In this document: positions 12,646 through 24,000 of the stretch, in pieces
Layout: each line of letters opens with the position of its first letter
Position numbering within the stretch: the stretch's first letter is position 1
Assembly: GCF_000203795.2 (NCBI RefSeq)
Contig: NW_006281106.1
Span: 1,165,813-1,229,812, forward strand
Length of the DNA: 64,000 nucleotides
Source: Batrachochytrium dendrobatidis JAM81
Lineage: Eukaryota > Chytridiomycota > Chytridiomycetes > Rhizophydiales
Direction of reading: 5' to 3'
Position numbers and translations under genes: made by a program
Notes under the pieces: generated by a model
The model's input: the letters and a program-made list of their open reading frames with translations, nothing else
What the model was told of the DNA's origin: nothing
Database searches by the model: none

Positions 12646-12893
12646 AGCCATCAAGAAATATACTTTCAAATGATATGTTGCAAGGTTTAAATTGGGATTT
12701 CTAATCCAGTTGGGCTATTTTTATAAAACTGCCGAATTTGGCATAATCCATCAAACCTATTTTTGTGGAGCAGACTCTTATTTTTTTACCAATACATCAG
12801 CTACCGACTCACTTTAAGATAGTGGAAACAATTACATTTCTACATCCATAGCTGTTTTCATTCTGTAGATTTACATTACGGATTGACGTTGGA

Positions 12894-13813
12894 ATGTCCA
12901 AGACATCAATGAGCAGTCGCTCATGTGCACCACCATCAGAAAATGTCTTTTTATTTGTTCCCAATCTCATTGGATATGCCAGAATTGGACTAGCTGTTCT
13001 ATCATTTTATTATATGGCACACAATCCATGGATGTCCATGTCCATGTATGCTGTATCGTGCTTGCTGGATGCAGTGGATGGACATGCAGCTAGATGTTAC
13101 AATCAAAGTAGGTCAACAGTGATGTATTTGACGTGATACAAGTGCAAGGACATGACCAAAACAGTAGAGATCGGTGTTGAAATCATCTTACTTGACCTAA
13201 CCCTTTCAGTTAGACTTGTTGGAATGGCAGGTTTATTTTATTCATTTGGAGATGTTGCAAGAATTTTATTAATATTGATATCATCTTGTGTGGTTTAGGT
13301 TCAAAGTTTGGTGCTGTTTTGGATATGGTTACTGACCGGAGCACAACTTCGGCTCTTGTTGTGTTTTTGGCTACACAGTATCCAGGTTATGCATTTCCAC
13401 TTCAGATTCTTACTGCTTTGGATTTGTCCTCACATTACATGCAAATGTACGCATCCCTGACGTGTGGTCATGCGTCCCATAAGACTGTGTCGCCATCTGC
13501 ACCGTGGATACTGCGAATGTATTACACTAGCAAGCCGGTCTTATTCAGTGTATGCATGGGGAACGAGTTTTTCTTTATTGGGCTGTACCTGCGTGCATGG
13601 GGAGCAAAGCAGCTAGGATTGGAAGTCGGTATGGCGGCCCTTTTATGGTCTCTCATTATGGTTTGTTTTACTATATCTATTCCTATAATGGCATTTAAGC
13701 AGGTGGTAAATGCCATTCAACTTGTCGAGGCTAGTGAAATGCTTGCACAGGCTGATGTCAAGTCTAGATGTGCGCAAAAAGCTTGCGAGTCTTCTGTGCG
13801 ACGATCTGACTAG
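12894..13813 (+). CDS. PIS1: Phosphatidylinositol synthase (CDP-diacylglycerol-inositol 3-phosphatidyltransferase)
   Basis: Integral ER membrane enzyme that makes phosphatidylinositol from CDP-diacylglycerol and myo-inositol. Two exons, 12894-13107 and 13299-13813, give about 242 residues, a normal length for the family. The CDP-alcohol phosphotransferase signature D-x2-D-G-x2-A-R-x8-G-x3-D-x3-D is complete across the splice: DAVDGHAARC in exon 1 and FGAVLDMVTD in exon 2. The following TALDLSSHYMQMYASL is typical of the PIS subgroup. The intron is 191 nt with GT..AG ends. Four to six hydrophobic segments are visible. The gene converges on the NHP6-type gene downstream. Confidence 0.93.
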
Positions 13814-14115
13814 ACTATTTCTACTCGTGGAAATTGGATCATCAAGCCAACTGATCTTTGCGAGCGGAGTTGTATTAGCATAAATAAAGTTGTAAGCCAC
13901 TGCAATGTGTAGTTACTAATACAGCATACCATTGGCTCGGGTGCCAAGTGAGTCTATTAAACATGTCAAAGTAGACTACAAACTGATCAACATACTGAAA
14001 GCCCAATAACCGATAAATATCAAAAGTAATAAAACGATCAACTGATGTATTTTGGGAACAATTCAAAACATATTCCTGAAATCTGAAGTAAAAAATCAAC
14101 GCAATTAAAAAAGGT

Positions 14116-15053
14116 TTAGGTTGGCTTGTAGGTCGACATTTCACGCTCATAGCGTCCCTTGTCCTCGTCTGCCTTGTCAGTATAAACCTGCTTATCCTTG
14201 TCATTTAGTTCTCTCCATGCCGCTCCAAGAAGTTTTCCGAGATCACCTAGTTTACAAAGTTAAAGTTAGACACTTGTAGATTAGAAAGGAATGGGTGCTA
14301 CAGTTGAGTGTCCAATCTCGAGCCATAATTTTAAAAAAGAATAGTGTTGTCCAAGTGTGGGATCAGACAGGGTAATATGAAGAGCGAATTAAAAGCAAAG
14401 TAGGATTCGTTGCTCATAGATGAAGCTGTGATAGCCACGATTGTTTTTGGGACAAGAAAGCAAGGTTGGTTTGGAGTGGGAGTGACGAGTCTCCCACCAA
14501 CACATGGACGAGGGTGCGGCCAAACAAGTACCACGGGGCCGTGAATATGGGAAAAAAGGGAAGCGTTATCCAGAGTAACGAGTGTCTTGGTCCACCACCA
14601 CAAGACAATTTGCAAGGGATGATGATGGCAAGTAGGATATAAATGGGTTGCCACTGGCCCATTGATGCCGTCTTGCATTTAATGTATGCAGACAGCTTAT
14701 GCAGGTCAAGCACTTGGTACATGCTGTAGAGGGTTTGGAGACATCCACATCATCTCTATGGCTAGTATGAGCAGGTGGCAGTAAGGATGTGGAGGGATAC
14801 GAACAATAATACGGACATGTATGATTCGGGACACCAACCAACCAGCAATAGGAGCAACATTCGCTAGTATTCATGACCACTTACCAAAGGATGCATCTGG
14901 GTTTTCTTCTCTAATCCTAGGACGGTTTTCCTTTGAAAAGATCATAAAGGCAGAGAGAGGACGCTTGGGAGCATCTGGATCCTTGCGAGACTTCTTCTTG
15001 TCGTCTCCTCGTTTAGCGACTTTTGTGCCAGCCATAGCTTGCTTTGGTGCCAT
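14116..15053 (-). CDS. NHP6: NHP6-type HMG-box chromatin protein
   Basis: Small non-sequence-specific DNA-bending protein of nuclear chromatin, partner of FACT in fungi. Exons 15053-14885 and 14246-14116 encode about 99 residues: a basic N-terminus, then one HMG box beginning DPDAPKRPLSAFMIFSKENR and continuing across the splice with LGKLLGAAWRELNDKDKQVY and ending in ERE(M)STYKP. Length and composition match yeast Nhp6. The intron (14247-14884) is 638 nt, several times longer than most in the window; it holds no repeat or gene I can identify. The ATG at 15053 gives the full basic tail. Confidence 0.93.
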
Positions 15054-15568
15054 ATTGAAATCAAGAGGGGATTGTGTGTAGTGGAGAGTAATGGGTAGCA
15101 GTGGTGAGACACTAGTGCGATATATGAGCGAGGGAGGAAGCCAAGAGAAAAGGCTACACAGCTACTGCAGTAGCGACCTGCGCTTTTTTCTAGTGGCGAC
15201 GCACTCTCATATTCTCTCGCTTCGGCCAATCACTGCCTTTTTGCCCCAACCCATTCATGCGCCACACCCCAACCTTTGTTTCGCCAGCCAACTGAATCTA
15301 CATCAAATAAAAGTTTATTGTATACAAGTGAAGGGCAAACTCCAGACATTCATGGGTGAACAAGTGCCAAGAAAGATTATTGCCAAAAAATTCACAATAT
15401 GGGTCTATTTTGTCCAAAAATAGTAGTATGTAGTCCGATGAGTTGGATTGAACTGGTGCTACAAGAGCTTGGCTATTCGGTATAATATCATGAAATGCCA
15501 GGACTCGATTATAATCCATTGCCAAGAAGCACTCACTTTAGCTTGGATGGTGTTGAAATTCAAAGAGT

Positions 15569-17527
15569 CTACGATTGGCGTAGACCAAGCGATTGATCAA
15601 AAGTAGAGTTCATAGGTCCAGAATTTCCAAATCCGCTTGAAAGTATGCTGTTTGAAAGATTATCTGCTCCAGCCAATGCTAGAGAAAGCGACTGGTCTTG
15701 CATTAGCTGCATATGAAGTTGCGGCTGGTACAACTGGGTATTCATTGTTGGCGTCATAGAGGCAACATTGCTTACAGGAAATGACGGTGCTACATTGGCG
15801 GACATTTGATCCATAATTGCTTGCTGCAGCGATTGTTGCTGCACTAGATTGGTAAAATTTGAGTTGAACATGTTGTTGGTTGCAGTATGAAAGGGCGAAA
15901 ATAGGTCAGGCATTGCTATGGTCGAAGACAAAGAAGCGTTGCAAACAGAAAGCGACGATGGAGTGTTTGAATTGGCCAGCTGCAAGTTGATGTGATTAGA
16001 GAGTGTTTCTTGGTCTAGCGACGAAGAGTTTAGCAAGCCCATGTCTATGCTAGATCCAGTCATGATTTGAGGCATAAAGCTAGAAACATTGGCAGTATTT
16101 TGTAGGTGATCCAATGATCCTATAAAGGACTGTTGTGCCGGTTTTTGTTGAAGTGGAGTGGGTTGAAATGCATTGTCAAATGTCATGGTGTTTGGTAGTG
16201 CAGGCATTGTACCAAACAGTCCTAGTGATGGATGAGATGTATTGTCATTAGCAACAGCGGTTTGGGGTGGGGTTTCGGAATACAAAGCTTCAAAGATACT
16301 AGGGCTATTGGTGTTGAGCGTGTGCAATGCTAATGGTTTAGATATGTCAATGGAGGGCTGTCCATTGTGCTTCGTGGGGGAGGTAGGTTTGGAAAATTCA
16401 TATTGCTTATAGTGCCCTGTATTGCTGCTGGCCCGGGGGTTTATGTGATTGATACTGTCAGGCACTGGCATGGAGTCCATGGTTGATCCATTCACTGTCA
16501 GTGGCTTTGAATAAAAAGTAGCCGAGTTGGCTTTGGTAGTGTTCAGGATACTGGCAAAGTTACTGCTGTCTGTACTTGTTTTCCGCTCCATAGACCGCAT
16601 TTTCGATCGTCTGTTTTGAAACCAAACTTGTATTGTACGAACCGGCATGCCAATAGTAGCAGCAATCAAGCTTCTAGTGGCCGAGTCCGGTGATGGATCA
16701 GTAGAAAATGCATTCAATAAAAAGTGGCTCTGGTCCTTGGTTGCTCTAAACCGCTTGGGTTTGGACTGATTGCGATAAGCATAAGGCCTGTCTGATTGAA
16801 ACGTAGACGGATCAACAGTCACAAACTCTATATGCTTTTCCGAAAAGACTTCGCCTAGATTATTAGTAGTACCATTGGTAATAGCACCAATTGGCCTAGT
16901 GTTTATTATGTGGCGTTGTCTGGCAGGGGACAGGTCTGTAGTCTTTGAAGCCTCCAGCGCTGAAAACTGCTGCTTTGGAGATGGATTGTTGTTCACCATG
17001 GCCTTTCGCAGTGGGGTGCTGCTCGCTGATGTATTTGAAGCAGTGACGGATTGATCATTGGTACTAACCGTTGGTGCATACGGATGATGGCGTAGCAGCG
17101 ACAATAGAGAGTGCTTGCCGCTGTATTGACACTCCACACCCAGCATTGGTGGAGAAGGTGTTGGACATGGAGAGGGTAGTTGTGGTATGAGTGTTAAATG
17201 CATTAGATGGTCTAATGCATTTCCTTCTGCAGGCGACAAGCATTCCCTAAGAGCGTCTTGGTGCGACTGTTGATACATTGCAGTCTTGAAACTCTTGGTA
17301 TGTGAAGTTGGGCTAAAAAACCTACTATAGCCGTATTCATAAAACAGCCTAAATAAGGGTGTCGAATGCATAAAAATAGCCAGTCTCATGACACGATGAA
17401 TGCCTTTGCACTTACTGGGCGACATTGTGCCCTTTAAACCCTTGACCAAATCCCATTGGTTTATCTGCTTGTTCTTGTATAAAGAACTAAACGAATGTCC
17501 ACACAGCTCTAGCAAATCTCCTTTCAC
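15569..17527 (-). CDS. Homeodomain transcription factor
   Basis: Single-exon frame of 652 residues. The homeodomain lies at roughly residues 255-320: KPKRFRATKDQSHFLLNAF, then a helix 2 region (ATRSLIAATIGMP) and the recognition helix IQVWFQNRRSKMR, with the invariant W, F, N and R present. The domain is most like the fungal Pho2/Grf10-type homeodomains that carry a Pro between helices 1 and 2, but no more precise orthology can be claimed. The rest is Ser/Thr/Asn/Gln-rich, typical of a disordered regulator. The start at 17527 is the first ATG in frame; the N-terminal ~80 residues look weakly helical. The protein should act in the nucleus; targets are unknown. Confidence 0.88.
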   Translation of the reverse strand: MKGDLLELCGHSFSSLYKNKQINQWDLVKGLKGTMSPSKCKGIHRVMRLAIFMHSTPLFRLFYEYGYSRFFSPTSHTKSFKTAMYQQSHQDALRECLSPAEGNALDHLMHLTLIPQLPSPCPTPSPPMLGVECQYSGKHSLLSLLRHHPYAPTVSTNDQSVTASNTSASSTPLRKAMVNNNPSPKQQFSALEASKTTDLSPARQRHIINTRPIGAITNGTTNNLGEVFSEKHIEFVTVDPSTFQSDRPYAYRNQSKPKRFRATKDQSHFLLNAFSTDPSPDSATRSLIAATIGMPVRTIQVWFQNRRSKMRSMERKTSTDSSNFASILNTTKANSATFYSKPLTVNGSTMDSMPVPDSINHINPRASSNTGHYKQYEFSKPTSPTKHNGQPSIDISKPLALHTLNTNSPSIFEALYSETPPQTAVANDNTSHPSLGLFGTMPALPNTMTFDNAFQPTPLQQKPAQQSFIGSLDHLQNTANVSSFMPQIMTGSSIDMGLLNSSSLDQETLSNHINLQLANSNTPSSLSVCNASLSSTIAMPDLFSPFHTATNNMFNSNFTNLVQQQSLQQAIMDQMSANVAPSFPVSNVASMTPTMNTQLYQPQLHMQLMQDQSLSLALAGADNLSNSILSSGFGNSGPMNSTFDQSLGLRQS

Positions 17528-19024
17528 CCAAGCTAAATACTATAACATTGGGCGATCAAATATTGACAGTGGGTGATTGGCATGTATAGTTGCATTCTTG
17601 AGTGTACATTCTTGCTTCCCTGGACTGGATGCAGGATATCCAAATCTTTAAAATACAACAGGGTAGAGTTTGACAACATCAAAACAATCGAACCCAATAT
17701 CCGGATTGCAAGGGATAGAGCCTGATAGTTCTACAATATATGGCTATGCCAAAAGTGGATAATCTCGGTTCAAAGTTACAGTTTGTAAGAATTGATGGAC
17801 GCTGTTTATTCGAGTCAAGAATGCCTATTGAAAAACTAGTGCAGTAGAATACACATTCAATCATGGTCATCCTAAAAGAACAATCCTGCGAGATAAACTA
17901 CAAGTGTTTTATTTCACGTGAATATGGCAGTAATGCATTGATACTAGATGCGTATGCGATGGCATTGTCAACGGTTTACGGTCAATGGCCATTTGGAATA
18001 AAAAGTTTAATGTACCGCTGGGCTGATGCCTAGATGAAACGATTCAACAATCCAATGTATCATCCTTGTTGTCAATATGCATTGTTACTATAACAATAGA
18101 ATCGACATTTCATGACAAGATAAACCTAATAATCCACTCTAGTGTTACCATAACTTATTTCTGGCATCAGCTATTGAAAACTAGCAAAAATCAATCATTT
18201 GATAGACATGACAAGTATCCATACCTGCAAAATCTTGTCAAGAAATAGTCTCGAGCAGATGTATAAAAAGCATCGCTCTACTCCATGTTGATCGAGTCTC
18301 AGTTGCAGTAGACTGATTTTGCAAGTAAAGGTTTCAATTGCCAAATAATTTAATCTGGGATATGCATAGAAAGCAATTAGGTCGCAATCCAATCCCGGAT
18401 AAACCCAATGCTACCAATTTTTACACTGCGCCAGATACTCGATCATTCCATCAAGCAAAACAACAAGTATTCAACATGAAAAATGGAACTTGAGCCTCTT
18501 TCATTGTCCAACTGCTGAGAATAAAGCTACTCAGCTACTACCCATTCTTGAACAAAGCGGGACTCTGGTTGAAACCAAAGTGGACTTGAGCACGAGTGCA
18601 CTAAAAAATAATGCAGCAAAGGAACAATGCAAAATCGCGCATATTAGCTTTTACAAGCGGAGCTGAGCATATTGACTACATGAAATTATGCATCGCGTTG
18701 GTTTGTACAAAACTTCAGTTCAATTGCGCCGCATTGCTAGCGTCAATCATATTGTAAACTTGGATTGTAGACGGAAGTTGCCATTTCATCTGGCATAAAG
18801 TGGCACTCCGCATGTAATTGCTATGCATAGGCGGACTACTTTTGAAATTCATGGCTCAACCCAATTCGTTAAAAAAGTATTTAAAGGACCCAGTCTGCAC
18901 AGTCTTGTAAATTCATTCAGACTCAGAGTTTCGTTGCATTTATTGTTTATTTTTTGCTGTTAATACTTGAACGTCTATACTTTTCTGTTTTTAACCACTC
19001 GCAGACATTCATTTACACTTTGAA
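17528..19024. other. Intergenic, 1.5 kb, with a possible repeat remnant
   Basis: No supported gene. Around 17905-17935 there is a TTTTATTTCACGTGAATATGGCAG segment resembling the right end of the dispersed terminal-repeat element. At 18485-18660 a short plus-strand open stretch has some coding look but no start, no splice partner and a stop. A TATTTAAAG at 18879-18887 lies about 140 bp before the next gene and may be its TATA element. Confidence 0.4.
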
Positions 19025-19870
19025 ATGCTTTCCGCTTCTTTTCTTACTACTGCCTCTCTTCTAACCCTGCAGCTTGCCATTACTACTGCAGCGCAATCAT
19101 TTGCTGGTGAGGCTACGTTTTTTAGCAATCGTCCTGGTGCTCCAGGAGCGTGCGGTGTGGGATTTACCGATAATGAATTTATTGCAGCCGTGTCCCAAGA
19201 CTTGTTTAAAGGATTTGCAGATCCAAGCTTTTGCGGTAAAAAAGCAAAAGTAACCTTCAAAGGCAAAACTATTACAGTCGTATTGATTGATAGCTGCCCT
19301 GGATGTAAACCCACTAGTCTAGATTTGTCTCCTGTTGCATTCAAGGCACTTGAAGATCCAGATATCGGTGTGATACCTATTCAATGGTCTTTAGATGGCA
19401 GCGACTCACCTGAACCTACTCCAAATTTCCCCGAAACTATTTCACCTGAACAAACTAACCAGCCAGATTCACAGACCGATTTCCCCGAAACTACTATTTC
19501 ACCTGAACAAACTAATCAGCCAGATTCACAGACCGATTTCCCTACAGACACAGCTGATTTCCCCGAAACTATTTCACCTGAACAAACTAATCAGCCAGAT
19601 TCACAGACCGATTTCCCTACCGCTCCTTGCACCGAGAGCACTGATGCGCCGTTTGAAACCGAAGCGACATTACTATCTGATGAAAGTGATGACGACAATA
19701 CTGATAATGAACAAGACGATGAACCAGAGCAAGATGATGCCACCGGTCAATCATCAGAATCACAACCACAAGATACAAACTCGACTGATACTTCCAAAAA
19801 TGGTCAGCCTTGCAACGACCAAAGCAATGATGCATCCCTTGTTCGTCGCTCTCTATGGAGACGTCGTTGA
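19025..19870 (+). CDS. Secreted DPBB (expansin/RlpA-like) protein with acidic repeat tail
   Basis: Single-exon frame of 281 residues from the ATG at 19025. A hydrophobic signal peptide (about residues 1-22, ending near TTAAQS) is followed by a double-psi beta-barrel of roughly 100 residues: FAGEATFF, ACGVGF, IDSCPGC, and LDLSPVAFKAL. This is the layout of small fungal expansin-like/barwin-like secreted proteins, which bind or loosen cell-wall polysaccharides but often lack hydrolytic activity. After the domain comes a Pro/Glu/Thr-rich low-complexity tail with three copies of a ~20-residue repeat (see 19425-19620), then an Asp/Glu-rich stretch and a basic end (RRSLWRRR). A second carbohydrate-binding expansin domain is absent. 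A wall-remodelling role is inference. Confidence 0.85.
   Translation: MLSASFLTTASLLTLQLAITTAAQSFAGEATFFSNRPGAPGACGVGFTDNEFIAAVSQDLFKGFADPSFCGKKAKVTFKGKTITVVLIDSCPGCKPTSLDLSPVAFKALEDPDIGVIPIQWSLDGSDSPEPTPNFPETISPEQTNQPDSQTDFPETTISPEQTNQPDSQTDFPTDTADFPETISPEQTNQPDSQTDFPTAPCTESTDAPFETEATLLSDESDDDNTDNEQDDEPEQDDATGQSSESQPQDTNSTDTSKNGQPCNDQSNDASLVRRSLWRRR
19425..19620 (+). repeat. Three in-frame tandem repeats in the DPBB protein
   Basis: Three near-identical units encoding FPETISPEQTNQPDSQTDFP follow one another; the second has one extra Thr and the third is preceded by a short TDTAD insert. The DNA copies differ at very few sites, so the expansion looks recent or homogenised. Such acidic Pro/Thr-rich repeats usually form extended, often glycosylated linkers. 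Confidence 0.9.
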
Positions 19871-21098
19871 ATACTCAATACTTGATTTTTTTATAAACAA
19901 TGATAATGGTCGTACAATTCATAGCAGACTAAACGCGATCAAAGCTAATAATATCAGATTTACTCTTATCGTCATTTCATTATCCAATTTTTTGGGGTGG
20001 TTTATTTAGATTGGGTTTAGTGGTGGCTTTTGTAATAGTAGAACTTGGCGTGTATAACACATGTCTGATTGATGTCAGTTCCCACCACATTACCGCACAA
20101 TGTGCTTGTTCTTATAAAACCCAAGCGAGTACTCAAAGCAGCGCTCGTATCTTGGCACTTGTCCAGCCTCAGTTTACCTCTTTTCCAAACTCGACATTTC
20201 AAGTTTCCATACCAGTCGACCAAGGGTGCGAAATGTATCAAAAGAGAGATGTGAATGCTGCTTTGAACACTTGCTCAGTTTTTATACAAAATGAGCACGA
20301 AAACCAGTGAACTTCAAAAAGGGTTCAGAGAGCGCGTTGTTGCCCAGCAAATGTGAAATTATCATTTCATGAGGCTGGCTGTTTATTATGCATCGAAGCC
20401 CTTATTTAGTGTTTCATCTATGTGAATACGACTGTAAATGACATAGTTTTATTACTACGCACTAGATTGACACGTTGTTTAGGGTCGTTTCAGTATGCGG
20501 CCCGCTGCTGATGCCCAACAACACTTTTGATATAGATTTGCGCTGCAGACGCAATCACCAAGCTTTCTTTTTACCAAGTACTTGAACGTAAATCATCTTA
20601 CTCGTACATAGCCCTAATTCAATCGGCTGATTGTGGCATCACTTGGCTTAAAAGTAGTCTATTTGTTTTATACAATTAACTAGCAGTTTCATTTATTTTG
20701 GTCAATTCATCTACCTGAAAGGATCCAGACAGTATACTGAATACTCTAGTAAGTCTGGCTTGTTTCATAGCTATTCAAATGCAATTAATCGTTATTTCAA
20801 GATGTGTTTCGCTGCATGAATGCAACTGCATGATGTTGATATGCAGCAGTATCTATGGTAGTATCTATGGCGGATTTAACCGAGTCACTTGACTAACCTA
20901 CTTTAATGGGATTTGCATTTTGTATTTTGAGCTCAGCAGTCAATATTTTAACAAGACGAGCTTGGCACTGTACTTGACTCTTATAAATAGTCGTCTTCCA
21001 CCTGTCAAGACACCACTCCCAACCGTTAGCAAGCTTGGTACATATTTCTGCTAGTATAATCTCTTGCTCTTTTAACGGATCACTATATCTTGTTTGCC
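19871..21098. other. Intergenic, 1.2 kb, with a solo right end of the dispersed element and a promoter
   Basis: At 20343-20436 there is a clear right-end segment of the dispersed element (ATCATTTCATGA, then CCCTTATTTAGTGTTTC, then GTGAATACGACTGTAA) without a matching left end. A 99-codon plus-strand frame at 20011-20310 has no family likeness and I do not call it a gene. The remaining ~650 bp is the upstream region of the Ca2+-ATPase gene. Confidence 0.5.
20982..20990 (+). promoter_or_regulatory. Possible TATA box of the Ca2+-ATPase gene
   Basis: TATAAATAG lies 109 bp before the ATG at 21099, at a distance consistent with a short 5' leader. Confidence 0.4.
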
Positions 21099-24000
21099 AT
21101 GGCTTCTACCAACAACGAGCGTGACAATATGAAGCACAATGACGGCTCTACCGAGCTTGTTGTGTCAGGCATGGCGAACAGCTCTGAACCTCTATCAACC
21201 CCTGATGCTTCTAAAGCCATTTCAACATTTTCAGTCACTCCAGAGCGTATGCTAGACTTGCTTGACCCAAAAAACCCAGAACTCTACTTAGAATGGGGCA
21301 AAGCTGCAGGTCTTGCAAAATCACTGCAAACGGATCTCAAAAACGGACTTGCAAAAGTATGTTGTAGCATGCTTGACTTAATTCATTGTATCCATACACA
21401 TGGTTATTGTAGGATATCTGCAGCATTACACAAGAGTGCGGTTAGCCTATCGGTTATTTTGACTCGATAGTCAAGTACTATTTTAAGGTCGCGTGAGGTT
21501 TTGGTGCCCAGTTATTCACCAAATTCTTATTGCTGACTAGTAAGTCGATGATGAGCATTACTAGTGATGGCATTCAGCTGAATGTAGCTGTTGTGCTACA
21601 TGTGGATTTCAAACCTGAATGCCATTTACTGTGTTGTGTACTGGTTTGACCCAGTTTTCAGTCATCGCACAAGTCCTTGGTTTTCAACTGTTGCTTGGAG
21701 TATTTGCTTGATGCTTGGATATGGCGATTCTTTATCGACATCCAATTCGTCAGGTGTCGAAATCCACCCTTCAACTGTTTGAAATTCGGTGCTTGGCTAT
21801 CCACGAGATTCACTGCACATTGGATGACTACTCGATCAATCCACCATTTAAATGTTACAACTGTACTTGATAGAGGCCTCGCATTGACTGCCCTATTTGC
21901 TTTAGAATAAGCAATGCTTATTCTCTGCTTTATAGAAATGGGCACTTTCAATCCTTTCAAACGCCCACCATGAGACTGGCGGTTCATCATGTACTTTGAT
22001 ACCCCTATTTAACATTCCGTTTTACGTGAATAAGGCTGTAATATACCAAGTGGAATATTCCACCTTGGCTTGGATTCCTTTAGATTGCAATGATATAGAT
22101 CACATACTAATTTATTTATTCTAGGATTCGTCTTTACATCAAGATCGTTTAGACTTTTATGGCACCAATTCACTTCCCGAGCCAGCATCTAAAAACATTT
22201 TCCAATTCATGTGGGATGCTTTGCAAGACAAGACACTGATTGTTCTCTGCGTTGCTGCCTTTGTCGAAATGGCTATTGGCATCTACAAATTTAGATTTGC
22301 TCCCATTGGAAAGCGCGATAATCTCGGTTTGATTGATGGTGCTGCAATTGTAGTTGCTGGTGAGTTCAAGTTTGACTTGTTGGATGATTTTCTTTCCATG
22401 TGAAATATTTGATTCTGATACACTACTTTTATAAACTCTCAATAGTGCTGATTGTCGTTTTGGTTGGGTCCATTAGTGACTACCGAAAACAAAATCAATT
22501 TCGTCAACTCTCTGATTTCTCCAAATCACTTTCTGAAACCAAGGTTGTTCGAGATGGCGAGACTATTTTTGTTCCAACCGAAGATATTTTGGTTGGTGAT
22601 ATTGTAATGATTGAGACGGGTGACATTGTTGTTGCCGACGGTGTTTTGGTTGAAGGATTTCAAGTAAAGACCGATGAAAGTACACTTACTGGTGAGCCCA
22701 ACTCGGTCAACAAGGATTTGGCTCGTGATCCATTTTTGCTCTCTGGCACCAAAGTGGTTAATGGTGTAGGTCGTATGATTGTCGTTGCCACGGGAATCAA
22801 CTCGCTTAATGGTCGATCTCTACTAGCTTTGGAAGTAGAGCCGGAAGCTACACCTTTGCAAGAAAAACTTGGTCGTATTGCTGACATGATTGCAAAGTTT
22901 GGTGTAATTGCTGCATTTGGCATGACTGTCGTTCTATTGATATCATACTTTGTGGCTTCTCCTCCTGCTGGAAAAGACTCGTTCCAAATATCGCAGGATA
23001 TTGTTGCACTTTTGATTTTGGCCATTACAATTGTTGTTGTTGCTGTACCTGAAGGTCTTCCTTTGGCTGTCACCATTTCTCTGGCTCATGCTACGCTCTG
23101 TATGCTTAAGGATAATAATTTAGTGCGTCATTTGGCTGCGTGCGAAACTATGGGTAATGCCACAACGATTTGCTCTGACAAAACTGGTACGCTTACTATG
23201 AACAGAATGACGGTTGTCGAAGGTGTGATGCTCCAGGTTGATTTTAAACATGCCGATATTCCAGAAACATTAAAAAAGAGCATTTTTTCCAACGTGACGG
23301 TTGGGGCAGTTGAAAAACTGCTTGGATTCATTGCCATGTCTCTTAATGTCAACTCTACTGCCAGCGAGTCCAAAGACAAGGAAGGTGTTTTGTGCTTTAA
23401 CGGATCCAAGACAGAAGTTGCATTGCTCGAGTTTACTCGACTTCTTGGATTTGAATATCAAAAGGACAGAGATACTGCCAAGCTTGTCGCGATTCAGCCT
23501 TTTAGCTCCGATCGTAAACGCATGTCTTGCGTGATGCGTATTCCCGTCAATTCGGACCTTGAAAATCAGCTTGGACTTGCTCCTAACGAAATGTCATCTT
23601 CAGATGCTACAACCAAGGACTGGGTTTGCATTAAAGGTGCATCAGAAATTGTTTTAGGACTCTGTGATCGTTATGTAGATGCTAATGGCAAGGTCCAGCC
23701 TTTGACTGAACAAGACCGTGCTCATTATACGGAACTTATTAGCTCTTATGCCTCCAATGCTCTACGTACCATTGGTGCTGCCATTCGTCCTTTGCAAATA
23801 GATGACAGGACCACGGCCAATGGCAAGTCTGATTTGATTCCAAGTGGTGATCAAGCCGAGGAGCAGGAACAGAGTATTCCCGATGACAGTAATTTGATTC
23901 TTATTGGTATTTTCGGTATTCAAGATCCTCTTCGTCCCGAAGTTCCAGCTGCTGTTGCTTCCTGCCAGTCTGCCGGCATTGTTGTTCGCATGGTTACCGG

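Noticed and set aside
14331..14880. Several minus-strand frames of 100+ codons
   Set aside because: They lie inside the long NHP6 intron and are composition-driven; none shows a motif.
18485..18660. Open stretch with coding-like composition upstream of the DPBB gene
   Set aside because: No start codon, an in-frame stop, and no splice partner could be found; not enough for a gene or pseudogene call.
20011..20310. 99-codon plus-strand open frame after the DPBB gene
   Set aside because: No family likeness, no supporting promoter, and it overlaps the edge of a repeat-containing spacer; likely chance.
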